A DNA stretch of 64,000 nucleotides, taken from positions 2,542,001 to 2,606,000 of the forward strand of contig NZ_CP121666.1 of the NCBI RefSeq assembly GCF_029714325.1. Reading direction: 5' to 3'. Within the stretch, counting starts at the first letter, position 1; the number at the start of each line of letters is the position of its first letter. The stretch is from Bradyrhizobium sp. CB1717. GTDB lineage: Bacteria; Pseudomonadota; Alphaproteobacteria; Rhizobiales; Xanthobacteraceae. A model generated the notes under the pieces. That model saw nothing but the letters and a program-made list of their open reading frames with translations. It was not told where the DNA came from and did no database searches. A program made the position numbers and the translations under genes. This document shows positions 1 through 10,000 of the stretch, piece by piece.

Positions 1-2
1 TC

Positions 3-173
3 CTGTTCGTCGCCGTCTACGCCTTCATCTTCTCGTTCGGGACCTACTACATCTACCGGCTGCTGCGTGCCGGGCCGGCCGGGCTTGGCGGCAAGCCGCT
101 GCATGTTCCCGTGCCCAATCGGCCGATGTCGCTCGCCGACAAAATGCCGGCAATCGTCGAAGCGGGAGAATAG
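3..173 (+). CDS. cydA: cytochrome bd quinol oxidase subunit I, C-terminal fragment
   Basis: Only the last 56 codons are inside the window. They encode one hydrophobic helix (residues reading VAVYAFIFSFGTYYIYRLL) followed by a polar tail, as at the C-terminus of CydA/CioA, the haem-bearing subunit that oxidises quinol. The assignment rests mainly on the neighbour: the stop codon lies 2 nt before a clear cydB, the standard cydAB arrangement. The fragment itself holds none of the haem-ligand residues, so the bd versus cyanide-insensitive (CioA) subtype cannot be told from it. Confidence 0.8.
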   Translation: MFVAVYAFIFSFGTYYIYRLLRAGPAGLGGKPLHVPVPNRPMSLADKMPAIVEAGE

Positions 174-175
174 CC

Positions 176-1159
176 ATGGTGACGTTCTGGGTTGCGCTGC
201 TTGCCATCAGCATCCTGATCTATCTCCTTCTCGACGGATTCGACCTCGGCGTCGGGATGCTGTTTGGCCTTGCAGGCAGCGAGACGAGGCGTGAGGCGAT
301 GCTGCGCACGGTCGCTCCGGTCTGGGACGGCAACGAGACCTGGCTGATCGTCACCGGCGTGATCATGTGGGGCGCGTTTCCCGTGGTCTATTCCATGCTG
401 CTATCCGCGCTCTATATCCCGGTCCTGATCATGCTTCTGGGACTAATCCTGCGCGGCGTCGCGTTCGAGTTTCGCGGCAAGGCGTCGCGCTCGCGCTGGA
501 TCTGGGACGTCAGCTTCACTGCGGGGTCGTTTGCCGCAAGCTTCATGCAGGGCGCCATGGTCGGGGCGCTGGTCGAGGGGCTTCAATTCTCGAACGGCGA
601 ATATGCCGGAGGCACCTTCGGCTGGCTGACGACCTTTTCGGTCTTGTGCGGGATCGGCCTGTGCTTCGGCTATGCGTTGCTCGGCGCCTGCTGGCTCGTG
701 AGGAAGTGCGATGGGTCCATCCGCGAGGCCACGCGGCGCCAGATCCCGTTGCTTGCCGTCGCGGTGCTGGCTTTCCTCGTCGTCGTCTTCACCCACGCCC
801 TCATCGAACATCTGCCAATTCTGCGCCGGTGGATCGAGCGGCCGTATCTTTTCCTGTTTCCCCTCATCGGCGCAGGCGCGGCCGCGGTGCTCGCCACGAG
901 CATCCTGCGCCACGACGATTACTGGCCCTTCCACATGGTTTCGCTGATCTTCGCGGCGGCGTTCGGCACGCTCGCTTTGTCGTTCTGGCCCTATATGATC
1001 CCGTTCGTCGTCACGATCGACGAGGCCGCGGCGCCGCATGCAAGTCTCGCCTTCATGTTCTGGGGCGCGGGTCTGTTCGTGTTCCCGCTGATGCTGCTCT
1101 ATGTCGCGGTCGGTTATCGCGTCTTCCGGGGCAAGACGGCGGCGGCGGATCATTATTGA
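176..1159 (+). CDS. cydB: cytochrome bd ubiquinol oxidase subunit II
   Basis: Integral membrane subunit of the bd-type terminal oxidase, which reduces oxygen with electrons from quinol in the inner membrane. The 327-residue protein has about eight hydrophobic segments and the family signatures LLDGFDLGVGMLF near residue 20 and VWDGNETWL near residue 45. It is shorter than E. coli CydB (about 380 residues) and closer in size to CioB, the cyanide-insensitive branch; that is inferred from length only. It starts 2 nt after cydA with GGGAG just upstream, so the two are translated as an operon. A strong hairpin 44 nt after the stop ends the transcript. Such oxidases usually serve low-oxygen or stress respiration. 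Confidence 0.93.
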   Translation: MVTFWVALLAISILIYLLLDGFDLGVGMLFGLAGSETRREAMLRTVAPVWDGNETWLIVTGVIMWGAFPVVYSMLLSALYIPVLIMLLGLILRGVAFEFRGKASRSRWIWDVSFTAGSFAASFMQGAMVGALVEGLQFSNGEYAGGTFGWLTTFSVLCGIGLCFGYALLGACWLVRKCDGSIREATRRQIPLLAVAVLAFLVVVFTHALIEHLPILRRWIERPYLFLFPLIGAGAAAVLATSILRHDDYWPFHMVSLIFAAAFGTLALSFWPYMIPFVVTIDEAAAPHASLAFMFWGAGLFVFPLMLLYVAVGYRVFRGKTAAADHY

Positions 1160-1201
1160 TGGCTGCTCGTTCGAAGTTGTTGTGGGCCACAATCGATAAA
1201 A

Positions 1202-1229
1202 AGAAAGGCGCCGGTTTCGGCGCCTTTCT
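1202..1229. terminator. bidirectional intrinsic terminator between cydB and the oxalate decarboxylase gene
   Basis: An 11-bp perfect stem (AGAAAGGCGCC at 1202-1212 against GGCGCCTTTCT at 1219-1229) with a 6-nt loop. It lies between two convergent genes and has A-rich sequence on its left flank, which reads as a T-rich tail for the minus-strand gene. It probably stops transcription from both sides. Confidence 0.8.
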
Positions 1230-1247
1230 CATTCCGGACCCAGTCGT

Positions 1248-2495
1248 TCAGGACTTGGGCATGACGCCGGGGCTGTTGTCCGGCCATTGCGCGACCAGCT
1301 TCTCGTCGATGTTGAAATGCTGGGCGACCAGCTTGGGGGGCGTGTGCGTCAGCCAGTTGGAGAGCGAGACCTCCTCGTAGCGCGGCGCACGGAACACGCC
1401 GACGAACTGCAGCTCGGTGTCGCCGACATTCTCGACATAATGGCCGAGATTGCGCCGGACATAGCCGATGTCGCCGGCCGAGAAATCCGTCGTCAGCGCG
1501 TTGGGACCGGTGTCGAACACCGTCATCCGCGCCTTGCCCTTGATGTAGTACTGCCATTCGTCGGCATTCGGATGCCAGTGCATCTCGCGGACCGCGCCCG
1601 GCGGCATCGTCACCAGCGCCGCGGCGACGGTGGTGGCCACCTTGAAGTTGCTGCTGTCGGCAACGCGGATGCTGCCGGCCGAGCTCTCCTTGACTGGCGT
1701 CGAGCTGCCGAGTGAATGGATGAACGGATAGGGCGGTGCCTCCGCATGCTTGGCGACTGCGGCGCGATCGGCGGCGAGATCGCCGGGCACCGTGCCCTGG
1801 AAAATCCAGCGATTGTGCAGCGGGATCTTGGCGAAGGCGTCGGCCGGCACGCCAAAGTTCTTCGCCAGCACCTCGGGCGGCGTATGGGCCAGCCAGTCCG
1901 TCACCAGTAGCGTGTTGAACTCGTTGGCGTGGCCGTCGTCGAAACAGATCACGAATTCGCAGCCGTCGGGACCCAGGCCCTGCAGCGAATGCGGCGCGCC
2001 CGGCGGAAAATACCAGAGGTCGCCGGCCTTGAGGTCGCCGACGTAAGGACGACCCTGCGTGTCGAGCACGGTGATGCGGCAGCTGCCGTAGGTCATGATC
2101 GCCCATTCGGCGGCCTGGTGCCAGTGCAGCTCGCGGATGCCGCCGGCGGCCAGGCGCATGTTGACGCCGGAGATCTCCTTGGAGATGGCGAAGTCCTCGA
2201 CGGTGACCTGACGCGCCCAGCCACCATCCTGGATACGCCTTGGTGCATTGTTGAACGAGGCCCAGTCCATCGGCAGCCCGCCGACATCGGTCGCGGGCGG
2301 GGTCTGCGCGGAGGGGAATTGCTTGGCCAGGGCCGGATTCTGTGGACCGGGATCGGTCAGGCTTCCGGGGCTCCTGGCATTCACGGCGCCCTGCGGCGGC
2401 TCGTCCGGATTGCCGAAGGTTGCGGCCTGCGCACTGGAGCCGACCATGGCGGCGCCTGCCGCGGACATGGCCAGCAAATCACGTCGTGAAAACAT
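1248..2495 (-). CDS. oxalate decarboxylase, bicupin, Tat-exported
   Basis: Mn-dependent bicupin enzyme that converts oxalate to formate and CO2. Each cupin domain carries the metal-binding set: HWH followed by Glu and a later His, seen as LHWHQAAEW with GAPHS in the first domain and MHWHPNADEW with LGHYVEN in the second. The lid segment reads NEFNT, keeping a Glu at the position of the SENST lid of Bacillus subtilis OxdC. I chose the ATG at 2495: it has AGGAG 9 nt upstream and begins with MFSRRDLLAM, a twin-arginine signal, so the 415-residue enzyme should fold in the cytoplasm and be exported. An earlier ATG at 2531 also has GGAG upstream. It is transcribed divergently from the YdeP-like oxidoreductase gene; the 249-bp gap holds no gene. 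Confidence 0.9.
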   Translation of the reverse strand: MFSRRDLLAMSAAGAAMVGSSAQAATFGNPDEPPQGAVNARSPGSLTDPGPQNPALAKQFPSAQTPPATDVGGLPMDWASFNNAPRRIQDGGWARQVTVEDFAISKEISGVNMRLAAGGIRELHWHQAAEWAIMTYGSCRITVLDTQGRPYVGDLKAGDLWYFPPGAPHSLQGLGPDGCEFVICFDDGHANEFNTLLVTDWLAHTPPEVLAKNFGVPADAFAKIPLHNRWIFQGTVPGDLAADRAAVAKHAEAPPYPFIHSLGSSTPVKESSAGSIRVADSSNFKVATTVAAALVTMPPGAVREMHWHPNADEWQYYIKGKARMTVFDTGPNALTTDFSAGDIGYVRRNLGHYVENVGDTELQFVGVFRAPRYEEVSLSNWLTHTPPKLVAQHFNIDEKLVAQWPDNSPGVMPKS

Positions 2496-2744
2496 CTGGG
2501 GTTGCTCCTGAAATTGTCGAAAGCCCTCCATCGTGACGGGGCTCCAACCGCCAAATCTAGGTCTCGCCTGCCGTTTCAGCTTCCGGGAACGGCGCTGTTT
2601 TTGCCGGATTGCACTGGCAGCCGCGGCAGGGCGGCCGGGACCGAACGTGTGCAATTGAGAAATTGCGCTTCATTTTGAAAAGACGGCGTTGCCCGCACGA
2701 TCCTTAACTGGTCCGGAGAATTGCAAGGATCGAGAGATGTCGAG

Positions 2745-5042
2745 ATGACCACGAAATCGGTTCGTCCCTACCGTGAACCCGCCGGCGGCTGGGGCGCGCT
2801 CAAGGCGCTCAGCGAGGCGCTTCTGGTGCAGCGCGTGCCGCTGAAGGGCGCAGCGACGCTGAGCCGGATGAACCAGCCGGAGGGCTTTGATTGCCCCGGC
2901 TGCGCCTGGCCCGATCCGAAGCACACCTCGTCATTCGAATTCTGCGAGAACGGCGGCAAGGCGATCGCTTGGGAGGCGACGTCGAAACGCTGCACCCCCG
3001 AGTTCTTCGCCGAGCATACCGTCGCGGAGCTCGCGAGCTGGAGCGACTACGATCTCGAAATGGTCGGTCGGCTCACACATCCGATGGCCTATGATGCCGC
3101 GTCCGATCGCTATCTTCCGGTGGAGTGGAGCGACGCGTTCGACATGATCGGTCGCGAGCTCAGGGCGCTGCCGGATCCGAACATGGCGGAGTTCTACACC
3201 TCGGGGCGGACCTCGAACGAGGCCGCCTTCCTCTATCAGCTCTTCGTGCGCGAATACGGCACCAACAATTTTCCCGACTGCTCGAACATGTGCCACGAGG
3301 CGACCAGCGTCGGCCTGCCGCACTCGCTCGGCGTCGGCAAGGGCACCGTGCTGCTGGAGGATTTCGACAAGGCCGATTGCATCTTCATCTTCGGCCAGAA
3401 CCCCGGCACCAACAGCCCGCGGATGATGACCAGCCTGCGCAATGCGGCCCGCCGCGGCGCCTCCATCATCTCCTTCAATCCGTTCCGCGAGCGGGCGCTG
3501 GAGCGTTTCCAGGCACCGCAGAGCCCGGTCGAGATGATTACGCTGTCGTCGACGACGATCAGCTCAAAGCTGTTCCAGGTGCGGGTCGGCGGCGACGTCG
3601 CCACCCTCAAGGGAATCATGAAGATCCTGGTGGAGGCCGACGAGGCAGCCCAAGCAGCCGAGCAGCCGGAGATCCTCGACTGGGACTTCATTCGCGGTCA
3701 CACCGTCGGCGTCGAAGCGCTGATCGACGATCTCAAGCGCATGCAGTGGCCCGACATCGAACGCCAGTCCGGCCTGACGCGCGAAGACATGGAGTATGCA
3801 GCCGGCGCCTATATGAAGTCCGAGCGCGCCATTCTCGTCTACGGCATGGGCATCACCCAGCACTGGCGCGGCGCGAACAACGTGCAGCAGATCGCCAATC
3901 TCGCGCTGCTGCGCGGCAATGTCGGGCGCGAAGGCGCCGGGGTCTGTCCGGTTCGCGGTCATTCCAACGTGCAGGGCGACCGCACCGTGGGGATTACGGA
4001 AGTGCCAAAGGCGGACTTCCTCGCGCGCCTCGAGCAGCGCTTCGGCTTCAAGCCGCCGGCTGCGCCGGGACACAATGTGGTGACTGCGCTGGAAGCCATG
4101 ATCCGCGGCGAGGTGAAGGCTTTCTTCGCGATGGGCGGCAATTTCGCCGCGGCCATTCCGGACTGGCAGGCGACCCAGGCGGCGCTCGGCAAGCTCGATC
4201 TCACCGTCCACGTCTCGACCAAGCTCAACCGCAGCCACCTGATCCATGGCCGCGCCGCCCTAATCCTGCCGTGTCTCGGACGCACCGAGATCGACATCCA
4301 GGCATCGGGGCCGCAGTCGATCACGGTGGAAGACTCGATGTCGATGGTGCATGCGTCCGGCGGCCGCAACAAGCCGGCATCGGAGCATCTCCTCAGCGAG
4401 ATCGCGATCATCGCCGGCGTCGCCAAGGCGACGCTGGGCGGGCGCAGCGTGGTCGACTGGGACGACTTCGTTGCCGACTACGACCGCATCCGCGATGCGA
4501 TCGAGGCGGTATTCCCCATCTTCCAGGGCTATAATGCCCGCATCCGCGTGCCCGGCGGCTTCCACCTCACCTCGACGGCGCGCGAACGCATCTGGGCGAC
4601 GCCGTCGGGCAAGGCCAACTTCCTGGTCTTTCCGGGTTGTGGCGAGGATCCGCCGCAGAGCGATGACGATTTCCTGTGGCTCACCACCATCCGCAGCCAC
4701 GACCAGTACAATACCACACTCTACTCGATGTCGGACCGCTACCGCGGCGTGTTCGGCCAGCGCGACGTCGTGTTCCTCAACGAATACGAGTTGAAGCGGC
4801 GGGGATTGGCCGACGGCGACCGCGTCGACCTGATCACCGCCTCGACCGACGGCGCCGAGCGGATCGTGCGCAACTTCCGAGTCGTGGCCTATTCCTTCCC
4901 GACTGGCTGCTGTGCGGCGTACTATCCGGAGACCAATCCGCTGGTGCCGCTCTATGCCCGCGACCCCCTCAGCTTCACGCCGTCATACAAGGGGGTCCCG
5001 ATCCGTCTGGTGCGCTCGGCCGGACCGGAGCAACAGGGGTAA
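2745..5042 (+). CDS. YdeP/FdhF-family molybdopterin oxidoreductase
   Basis: A 765-residue member of the DMSO-reductase superfamily, closest by eye to E. coli YdeP, which is linked to acid resistance. The N-terminal cysteines C50, C53, C67 and C83 (CPGC, EFC, KRC) would hold a [4Fe-4S] cluster. The segment DCSNMCHEATSVGL around residue 183 places a Cys where the Mo ligand lies in formate dehydrogenases; it is not selenocysteine. There is no signal peptide, so it should act in the cytoplasm. The natural substrate of this family is not established. The start chosen is the ATG at 2745; a TTG at 2721 is possible but has GGAG only 2 nt away. The gene runs convergent to the kinase gene that follows. 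Confidence 0.85.
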   Translation: MTTKSVRPYREPAGGWGALKALSEALLVQRVPLKGAATLSRMNQPEGFDCPGCAWPDPKHTSSFEFCENGGKAIAWEATSKRCTPEFFAEHTVAELASWSDYDLEMVGRLTHPMAYDAASDRYLPVEWSDAFDMIGRELRALPDPNMAEFYTSGRTSNEAAFLYQLFVREYGTNNFPDCSNMCHEATSVGLPHSLGVGKGTVLLEDFDKADCIFIFGQNPGTNSPRMMTSLRNAARRGASIISFNPFRERALERFQAPQSPVEMITLSSTTISSKLFQVRVGGDVATLKGIMKILVEADEAAQAAEQPEILDWDFIRGHTVGVEALIDDLKRMQWPDIERQSGLTREDMEYAAGAYMKSERAILVYGMGITQHWRGANNVQQIANLALLRGNVGREGAGVCPVRGHSNVQGDRTVGITEVPKADFLARLEQRFGFKPPAAPGHNVVTALEAMIRGEVKAFFAMGGNFAAAIPDWQATQAALGKLDLTVHVSTKLNRSHLIHGRAALILPCLGRTEIDIQASGPQSITVEDSMSMVHASGGRNKPASEHLLSEIAIIAGVAKATLGGRSVVDWDDFVADYDRIRDAIEAVFPIFQGYNARIRVPGGFHLTSTARERIWATPSGKANFLVFPGCGEDPPQSDDDFLWLTTIRSHDQYNTTLYSMSDRYRGVFGQRDVVFLNEYELKRRGLADGDRVDLITASTDGAERIVRNFRVVAYSFPTGCCAAYYPETNPLVPLYARDPLSFTPSYKGVPIRLVRSAGPEQQG

Positions 5043-5059
5043 CCGCGGAAAAATTGCGG

Positions 5060-6553
5060 TCAGGCGTCCTCACTGAGATCGGAGCGCGGCGAATCCGCCG
5101 CGACGGACATCGGCAGGGTGAACCAGAAACGGGCTCCGCCATGCGTGGCGCGGCCCTCGGCGCCGATCCGGCCTCCATGTGCTTCGACGATCGACCGGCA
5201 GATGGGCAGTCCCATGCCCATGCCGCTCTCCTTGGTCGTGAAGAAGCTGTCAAAGAGCCGGCCGGCATGTTCGGCGGCGATGCCGGGACCGCTGTCCTCC
5301 ACGGAGCAGCACAGGGTGGCTGCATCCTGGGTGACCGTGCTGATGACGATCCTGCGATCGTCAGATCCCGCCTGTGTCATCGCCTGCACCGCATTGATGG
5401 CCAGATTGACGATCACCTGCTGGAGCTGGGTGCGGTCGCCTAGCACCTGCGGCGCGGTGGGATCCGGCCGGTGCAGGATCGCTACGCCGCGGGATTCCAT
5501 CTCGTGTCGCAGGAACAGAAGCGCTTCGTGAATGATCTCGTCGAACGACAGGAAGGCCTGCTCGGGGGCTTTTCGCGAGGCCATGCCGTGAACGCGTGCC
5601 ACGATGTTCGCGGCGCGCTTTGTGTCCACGACGATGTTCTCGATGGCCTTGCGGATCTCGCCGATGTCGGGCACCGGCCTGTTCAGCCAGCGCAGCCCGG
5701 CAGCGCCGTTGGTGGCGATGGCGGCGAGGGGCTGGTTGACTTCGTGCGCGATCGAGGCGGTGAGCTCGCCGAGCATCGAGACGCGTGCGGCATGCGCGAA
5801 CTCGGCCTGCACCTGCTGCAGCTTCTGCTGGGCGCGAATCCGCTGTGAGATGTCGATGGTGCCGACCAGGCTGACCTCGAGATCGTTGATGGGGCCGACG
5901 CGGGCGGTCGTGAACAGAACGTCGACGACGCGGCCGTCCCACGTGACCATCCTGGTCTCTTCCTCGAAGTTCGTCTCGCCGCGATAACGGGACTCCATCG
6001 CCCGCCGGAACGTATCGGGCCGTTCCTTCCAGGCCTTGGCCATGGAACGTTCGACATGGTCGTCGGATTCGCCTCCGAACATCTGGATGGCCCGCTCATT
6101 GGCCTCCTGGAACGCGAGCGCGTCCATGCAGGTCCGAAGGAACTCGGGATGGCTATCGAAATAGGGGCCGAGATCCTTGACGCCCTCGGCTTTCAATTTG
6201 CGGAAAAGCACGACCAGCTTGCTGGCGTCGAGCTGCCGGAGCGCGATCGGCATGCGGGTGAACAAATGGCGGTAACGCTGCTCGCTCCGCTCCAGCTCCG
6301 CGTGGGCCTTCTTCAGGGCCGTGATATCCATGATGGCGCCGGCGAGCGTCAGCGAAGAGGCCAGAAAAGCCGCGAAAGCGATGACCGTGAAATTGTCCCC
6401 GAGCAGCGAGAAGGCAAAGGACAGCAGGGTCAAAACAAGGCTGCCCCAAGCCCACAGGAGAATGCGATCCTGTATTGTCTGGATCGGCCGCACGCGGTGC
6501 CACCATCGCCGGGGCTGTACGGGGTTGGAGCCATCCAGGCGTTCGACTGTCAT
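5060..6553 (-). CDS. PAS-domain sensor histidine kinase, orphan
   Basis: Membrane sensor kinase of 497 residues. Order: two transmembrane helices (about 31-51 and 55-75), a PAS-type region (about 90-240), the phosphorylatable H-box SIAHEVNQPLAA with His270, then an ATP-binding domain with NLAINAVQAM, DSGPGI and GMGMGLPICR. The H-box type is that of FixL/NodV-like kinases. No response regulator is adjacent; a paralogous kinase with the same unusual spacer (DL..Y...HPEFLR) lies at 27552-29099 beside its own regulator. It is the last gene of a minus-strand series after the RND pump and thioesterase, with a 95-nt gap, so co-transcription is possible. No clear ribosome binding site is seen at the ATG. 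Confidence 0.87.
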   Translation of the reverse strand: MTVERLDGSNPVQPRRWWHRVRPIQTIQDRILLWAWGSLVLTLLSFAFSLLGDNFTVIAFAAFLASSLTLAGAIMDITALKKAHAELERSEQRYRHLFTRMPIALRQLDASKLVVLFRKLKAEGVKDLGPYFDSHPEFLRTCMDALAFQEANERAIQMFGGESDDHVERSMAKAWKERPDTFRRAMESRYRGETNFEEETRMVTWDGRVVDVLFTTARVGPINDLEVSLVGTIDISQRIRAQQKLQQVQAEFAHAARVSMLGELTASIAHEVNQPLAAIATNGAAGLRWLNRPVPDIGEIRKAIENIVVDTKRAANIVARVHGMASRKAPEQAFLSFDEIIHEALLFLRHEMESRGVAILHRPDPTAPQVLGDRTQLQQVIVNLAINAVQAMTQAGSDDRRIVISTVTQDAATLCCSVEDSGPGIAAEHAGRLFDSFFTTKESGMGMGLPICRSIVEAHGGRIGAEGRATHGGARFWFTLPMSVAADSPRSDLSEDA

Positions 6554-6648
6554 GCGGAAGGTCTACCGCGCCGCCGAAGGGTGGTCTTTTGCGTTTCCGC
6601 AGACGCTTTGCCAAAACGCACGAAGCTACGGTCAAGCCGCGTACGACT

Positions 6649-7065
6649 TTAGGCGATCTCGGCCACGGGGCTAGTCACGCCGAACCGCCTCTCGAACTCG
6701 GCGACATCGACGACGCCGCGCCGATGGGTGCCGTCGCCGATCTTGCGGTCGCCGTCCCAGGCCTCGACCTCGAACAGGATGCTCCGGGCCTCGACCGCGA
6801 CCACCCGGGCGATCGCGCGCACCGTGCGGCCGACCGGAGTTGCCGCCAGATGGCGGATATTGACCATCATCCCGACGCTGACATGGCCTTTCGGCAGGAA
6901 CGGCTGAACCGCCGATCCCGCGGCCATCTCCATGTGCAGGATCATCATCGGCGTGCCGTAGACCTCGGGCATGCCCGGCACCACATGGCCGACCGTCATC
7001 TCCGGTGTGACGGCGACCTGCTTCTCTGCCGTCATGCCGGCGGTCACCTTCTCAAGTGGATTCAT
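6649..7065 (-). CDS. hot-dog fold thioesterase (fluoroacetyl-CoA thioesterase-like)
   Basis: A 138-residue single-domain protein of the hot-dog thioesterase class. The segments MPEVYGTPMMILHMEMAA and VGMMVNIRHLAATPVGRTV match the FlK-like branch, where a Thr/Glu/His set acts on small acyl-CoA thioesters. The acyl substrate cannot be told. Its start codon lies inside the 3' end of the RND permease gene (14-nt overlap), so it is probably translated by coupling. A cytoplasmic thioesterase tied to an efflux pump is unusual; it may handle a CoA adduct of a toxic acid, but that is inference. Confidence 0.8.
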   Translation of the reverse strand: MNPLEKVTAGMTAEKQVAVTPEMTVGHVVPGMPEVYGTPMMILHMEMAAGSAVQPFLPKGHVSVGMMVNIRHLAATPVGRTVRAIARVVAVEARSILFEVEAWDGDRKIGDGTHRRGVVDVAEFERRFGVTSPVAEIA

Positions 7066-10000
7066 GGCTCAATCCCGTCTCTGCCTCGGTCGTGGATGGG
7101 GCGGGTGTCTCGGCCGCCCGCGGCTTGCGTCCGGTGAGCCAGTTGCCGAGCCGGTCGAGATAGAGATAGACGACGGGCGTGGTGTAGAGCGTCAGGACCT
7201 GCGACAGCATCAGGCCGCCGACGATGGTATAGCCGAGCGGCTGACGCAGCTCGGCGCCGGTGCCGGAGCCGATCATCAGCGGCACGCCGCCAAGCAGTGC
7301 CGCCATCGTGGTCATCAGGATCGGCCGGAAGCGAAGCGTGCAGGCCTGGTAGATCGCCTCCTCGGGGCTCAGCTTATTCTGGCGTTCCACCTCGAGAGCG
7401 AAGTCGACCAGCATGATGCCGTTCTTCTTCACGATGCCGATCAGGAGGATGATGCCGATGATCGCGATGACGCTGAGATCCATGTGGACCGCGAGCAGCA
7501 GCAACAGTGCGCCGATGCCGGCCGACGGCAGCGTCGACAGGATCGTAATGGGGTGGATCAGGCTCTCATAGAGCACACCAAGGATGATGTAGATCACGAT
7601 CAGCGCCGCCCCGATCAGGAGCGGCGTGCCCGACAGGGAGGACTGGAAGGCCTGGGCGTTGCCCTGGAACGAGGTCGACAGCGAGGCGGGCTTGCCGGTG
7701 TCCTTCTCGATCTTCTGGATCGCCGTCACCGCATCGCCCAGCGCGACGCCCGGCTTCAGGTTGAACGAGATCGTCACCGAGGGAAACAGGCTCTGGTGAT
7801 TGATCAGGATCGGCGCGGGCTTGATGACGCTGTGGACCAGCGTGCTGAGCGGGACCTGCTGCCCGGAGGCCGAGTTCAGGTAGATGTCCTTGAGCGCTTC
7901 GGGCCCGTACTGGAAGCGTGGATCGACCTCCATCACGACATGGTACTGGTTCAGCGAGGTGAACATGGTCGAGACGATGCGCTGGCCAAAGGCGTCGTCG
8001 AGCGCGTTGTCGATCGTCGTGGGCAGGATGCCGAAGCTGGAGGCGACCTCGCGATCGACGGTGACCTCCAGCCGCGGACCTGCATTGGCCTGATCGCTCG
8101 CGACATCGGTGATGGCGTCGAGGGCGCGGAGCTTCTCCAGGAAGATCGCCGACCAGTGGGTGAGCTCGTTGGAATCGGCATCCGTCAGCGTGTATTGATA
8201 TTGCGTCTTTGAGAGCCGTGCCCCGATCGTGATGTCCTGCGCGGCCTGCATGTAGAGCCTGATGCCCTGGATGTGGGCGAGCTGGGGGCCGAGGCGGTTG
8301 ATGATCTGGTCCGCACTGGCCCTGCGTTCAGGCTTCGGTTTCAGGACGATGAAGATGCGCCCCTGGTTGAGCGTTGCGGTCGGGCCGCCGGGGCCGATAT
8401 AGCTTGCCACCGATTGAATCGCCGGATCCTTCAAGAGGATGTTGACGATCGCCTGCTGGCGTTCGGACATCGCGGGGAAGGAGATGTCCTGGGCGGCCTC
8501 GGTGATGCCGACGATCTGTCCGGTGTCCTGCTGCGGGAAAAAGCCCTTCGGAATGATCACGTAGAGATAGCCGGTCAGTGCGATGGTCGAGAGCATCACC
8601 AGCAGCGTCACGAAGCGATGGCGCAGCACGACGCGCAGGCCGCGCGCGTAGAGCTTGAGCAGCGCATCGAAGCCGCGTTCAAACAGCAGATAGATCCGGC
8701 CGTGCTTCTTTCGCGATTCGTCCTTCAAAAGACGCGCACACATCATCGGCGTCAGGGTGAGCGAGATGACGAGTGAGAGCAGCAGCGAGGCGGTGATCGT
8801 GACCGCGAATTCCTGGAACAGCTTGCCGACATAGCCGCCCATCAGGAACAGCGGGATGAACACCGCGATCAGCGACAGCGTGATGGAGACGATCGTGAAC
8901 CCGATCTCGGCGGAGCCCTTGAGCGCCGCCTCCAGCGGCGTCATGCCCTGCTCGAGATGGCGCACGATGTTCTCGATGACGACGACGGCATCGTCCACCA
9001 CGAAGCCGACTGCGATCGACAAGGCCATCAGCGAAAGGTTATCGAGGCTGTAGCCGAGCACATAAAGGACCGCGAACGTCCCGATAAGCGCCAGCGGCAC
9101 CGTGATCGCCGGGATGACGGTGGCCCAGAAGTTCCGCAGGAACAGGAAGATGACCATCACCACCAGGGCGACCGTCAGCATCAGCGTGAACTGAACGTCG
9201 GAGACCGCGGCGCGGATGGTGGCGGTGCGATCGGCGGCGATCGTCACCTTGATCGCCGGCGGAACGGAGGCCTGCAGCTGCGGCAGCAGCTTCTTGATGC
9301 GGTCGACCGTCTCGATGACGTTGGCGCCGGGAACGCGCTGGACGGCGAGGATGATGGCGGGATCCTTGCCGTACCATCCGGCCAGGAGGTCGTTTTCGGG
9401 TGCCTCGATCGCCGTGCCGACGTCGCGGATCCGCACCGGCGAGCCGTTGCGATAGGCGATGATGAGGTCTTCGTAGGCGGAAGGCTTCAGCAGCTGGTCG
9501 TTGGTGTTGAGCGTGTAGGTGACACGCGGGCTGTTGAGCGTGCCCTTGGGCAGGTCGACATTGGCGCCGGCGATGACGCTGCGGACGTCTTCGAGGCCGA
9601 TGCCGCGGGCGGCGAGCGCCTGCGGATTGACGCGAACGCGGATCGCGGGCTTCTGCTGGCCGCCGATGCCGACGAGGCCGACGCCGGGCACCTGCGAGAT
9701 CTTCGGCAGCAGGATGTTTTCGGCATAGGCGTCGACCGTCGTCAGCGGCAGCGAGTCCGACGTCAGCGCGATCAGCATGATCGGCGTCTCCGCCGGATTC
9801 ACCTTCCTGATCGTCGGCGGGTAGGGGATGTTCGGCGGCAGGAAGGGGCTGGCGGCGTTGATCGCGGCCAGCACGTCCACCGCCGCGCTGTCCACGGTGC
9901 GCGACAGCTCGAACTGCACCGTGAGCTGGGCGACGCCGAGCGCACTGGACGAGGTGAGCTGCGTGATGCCCGGAATCTGGCTGAGCTGCTGCTCGAGCGG

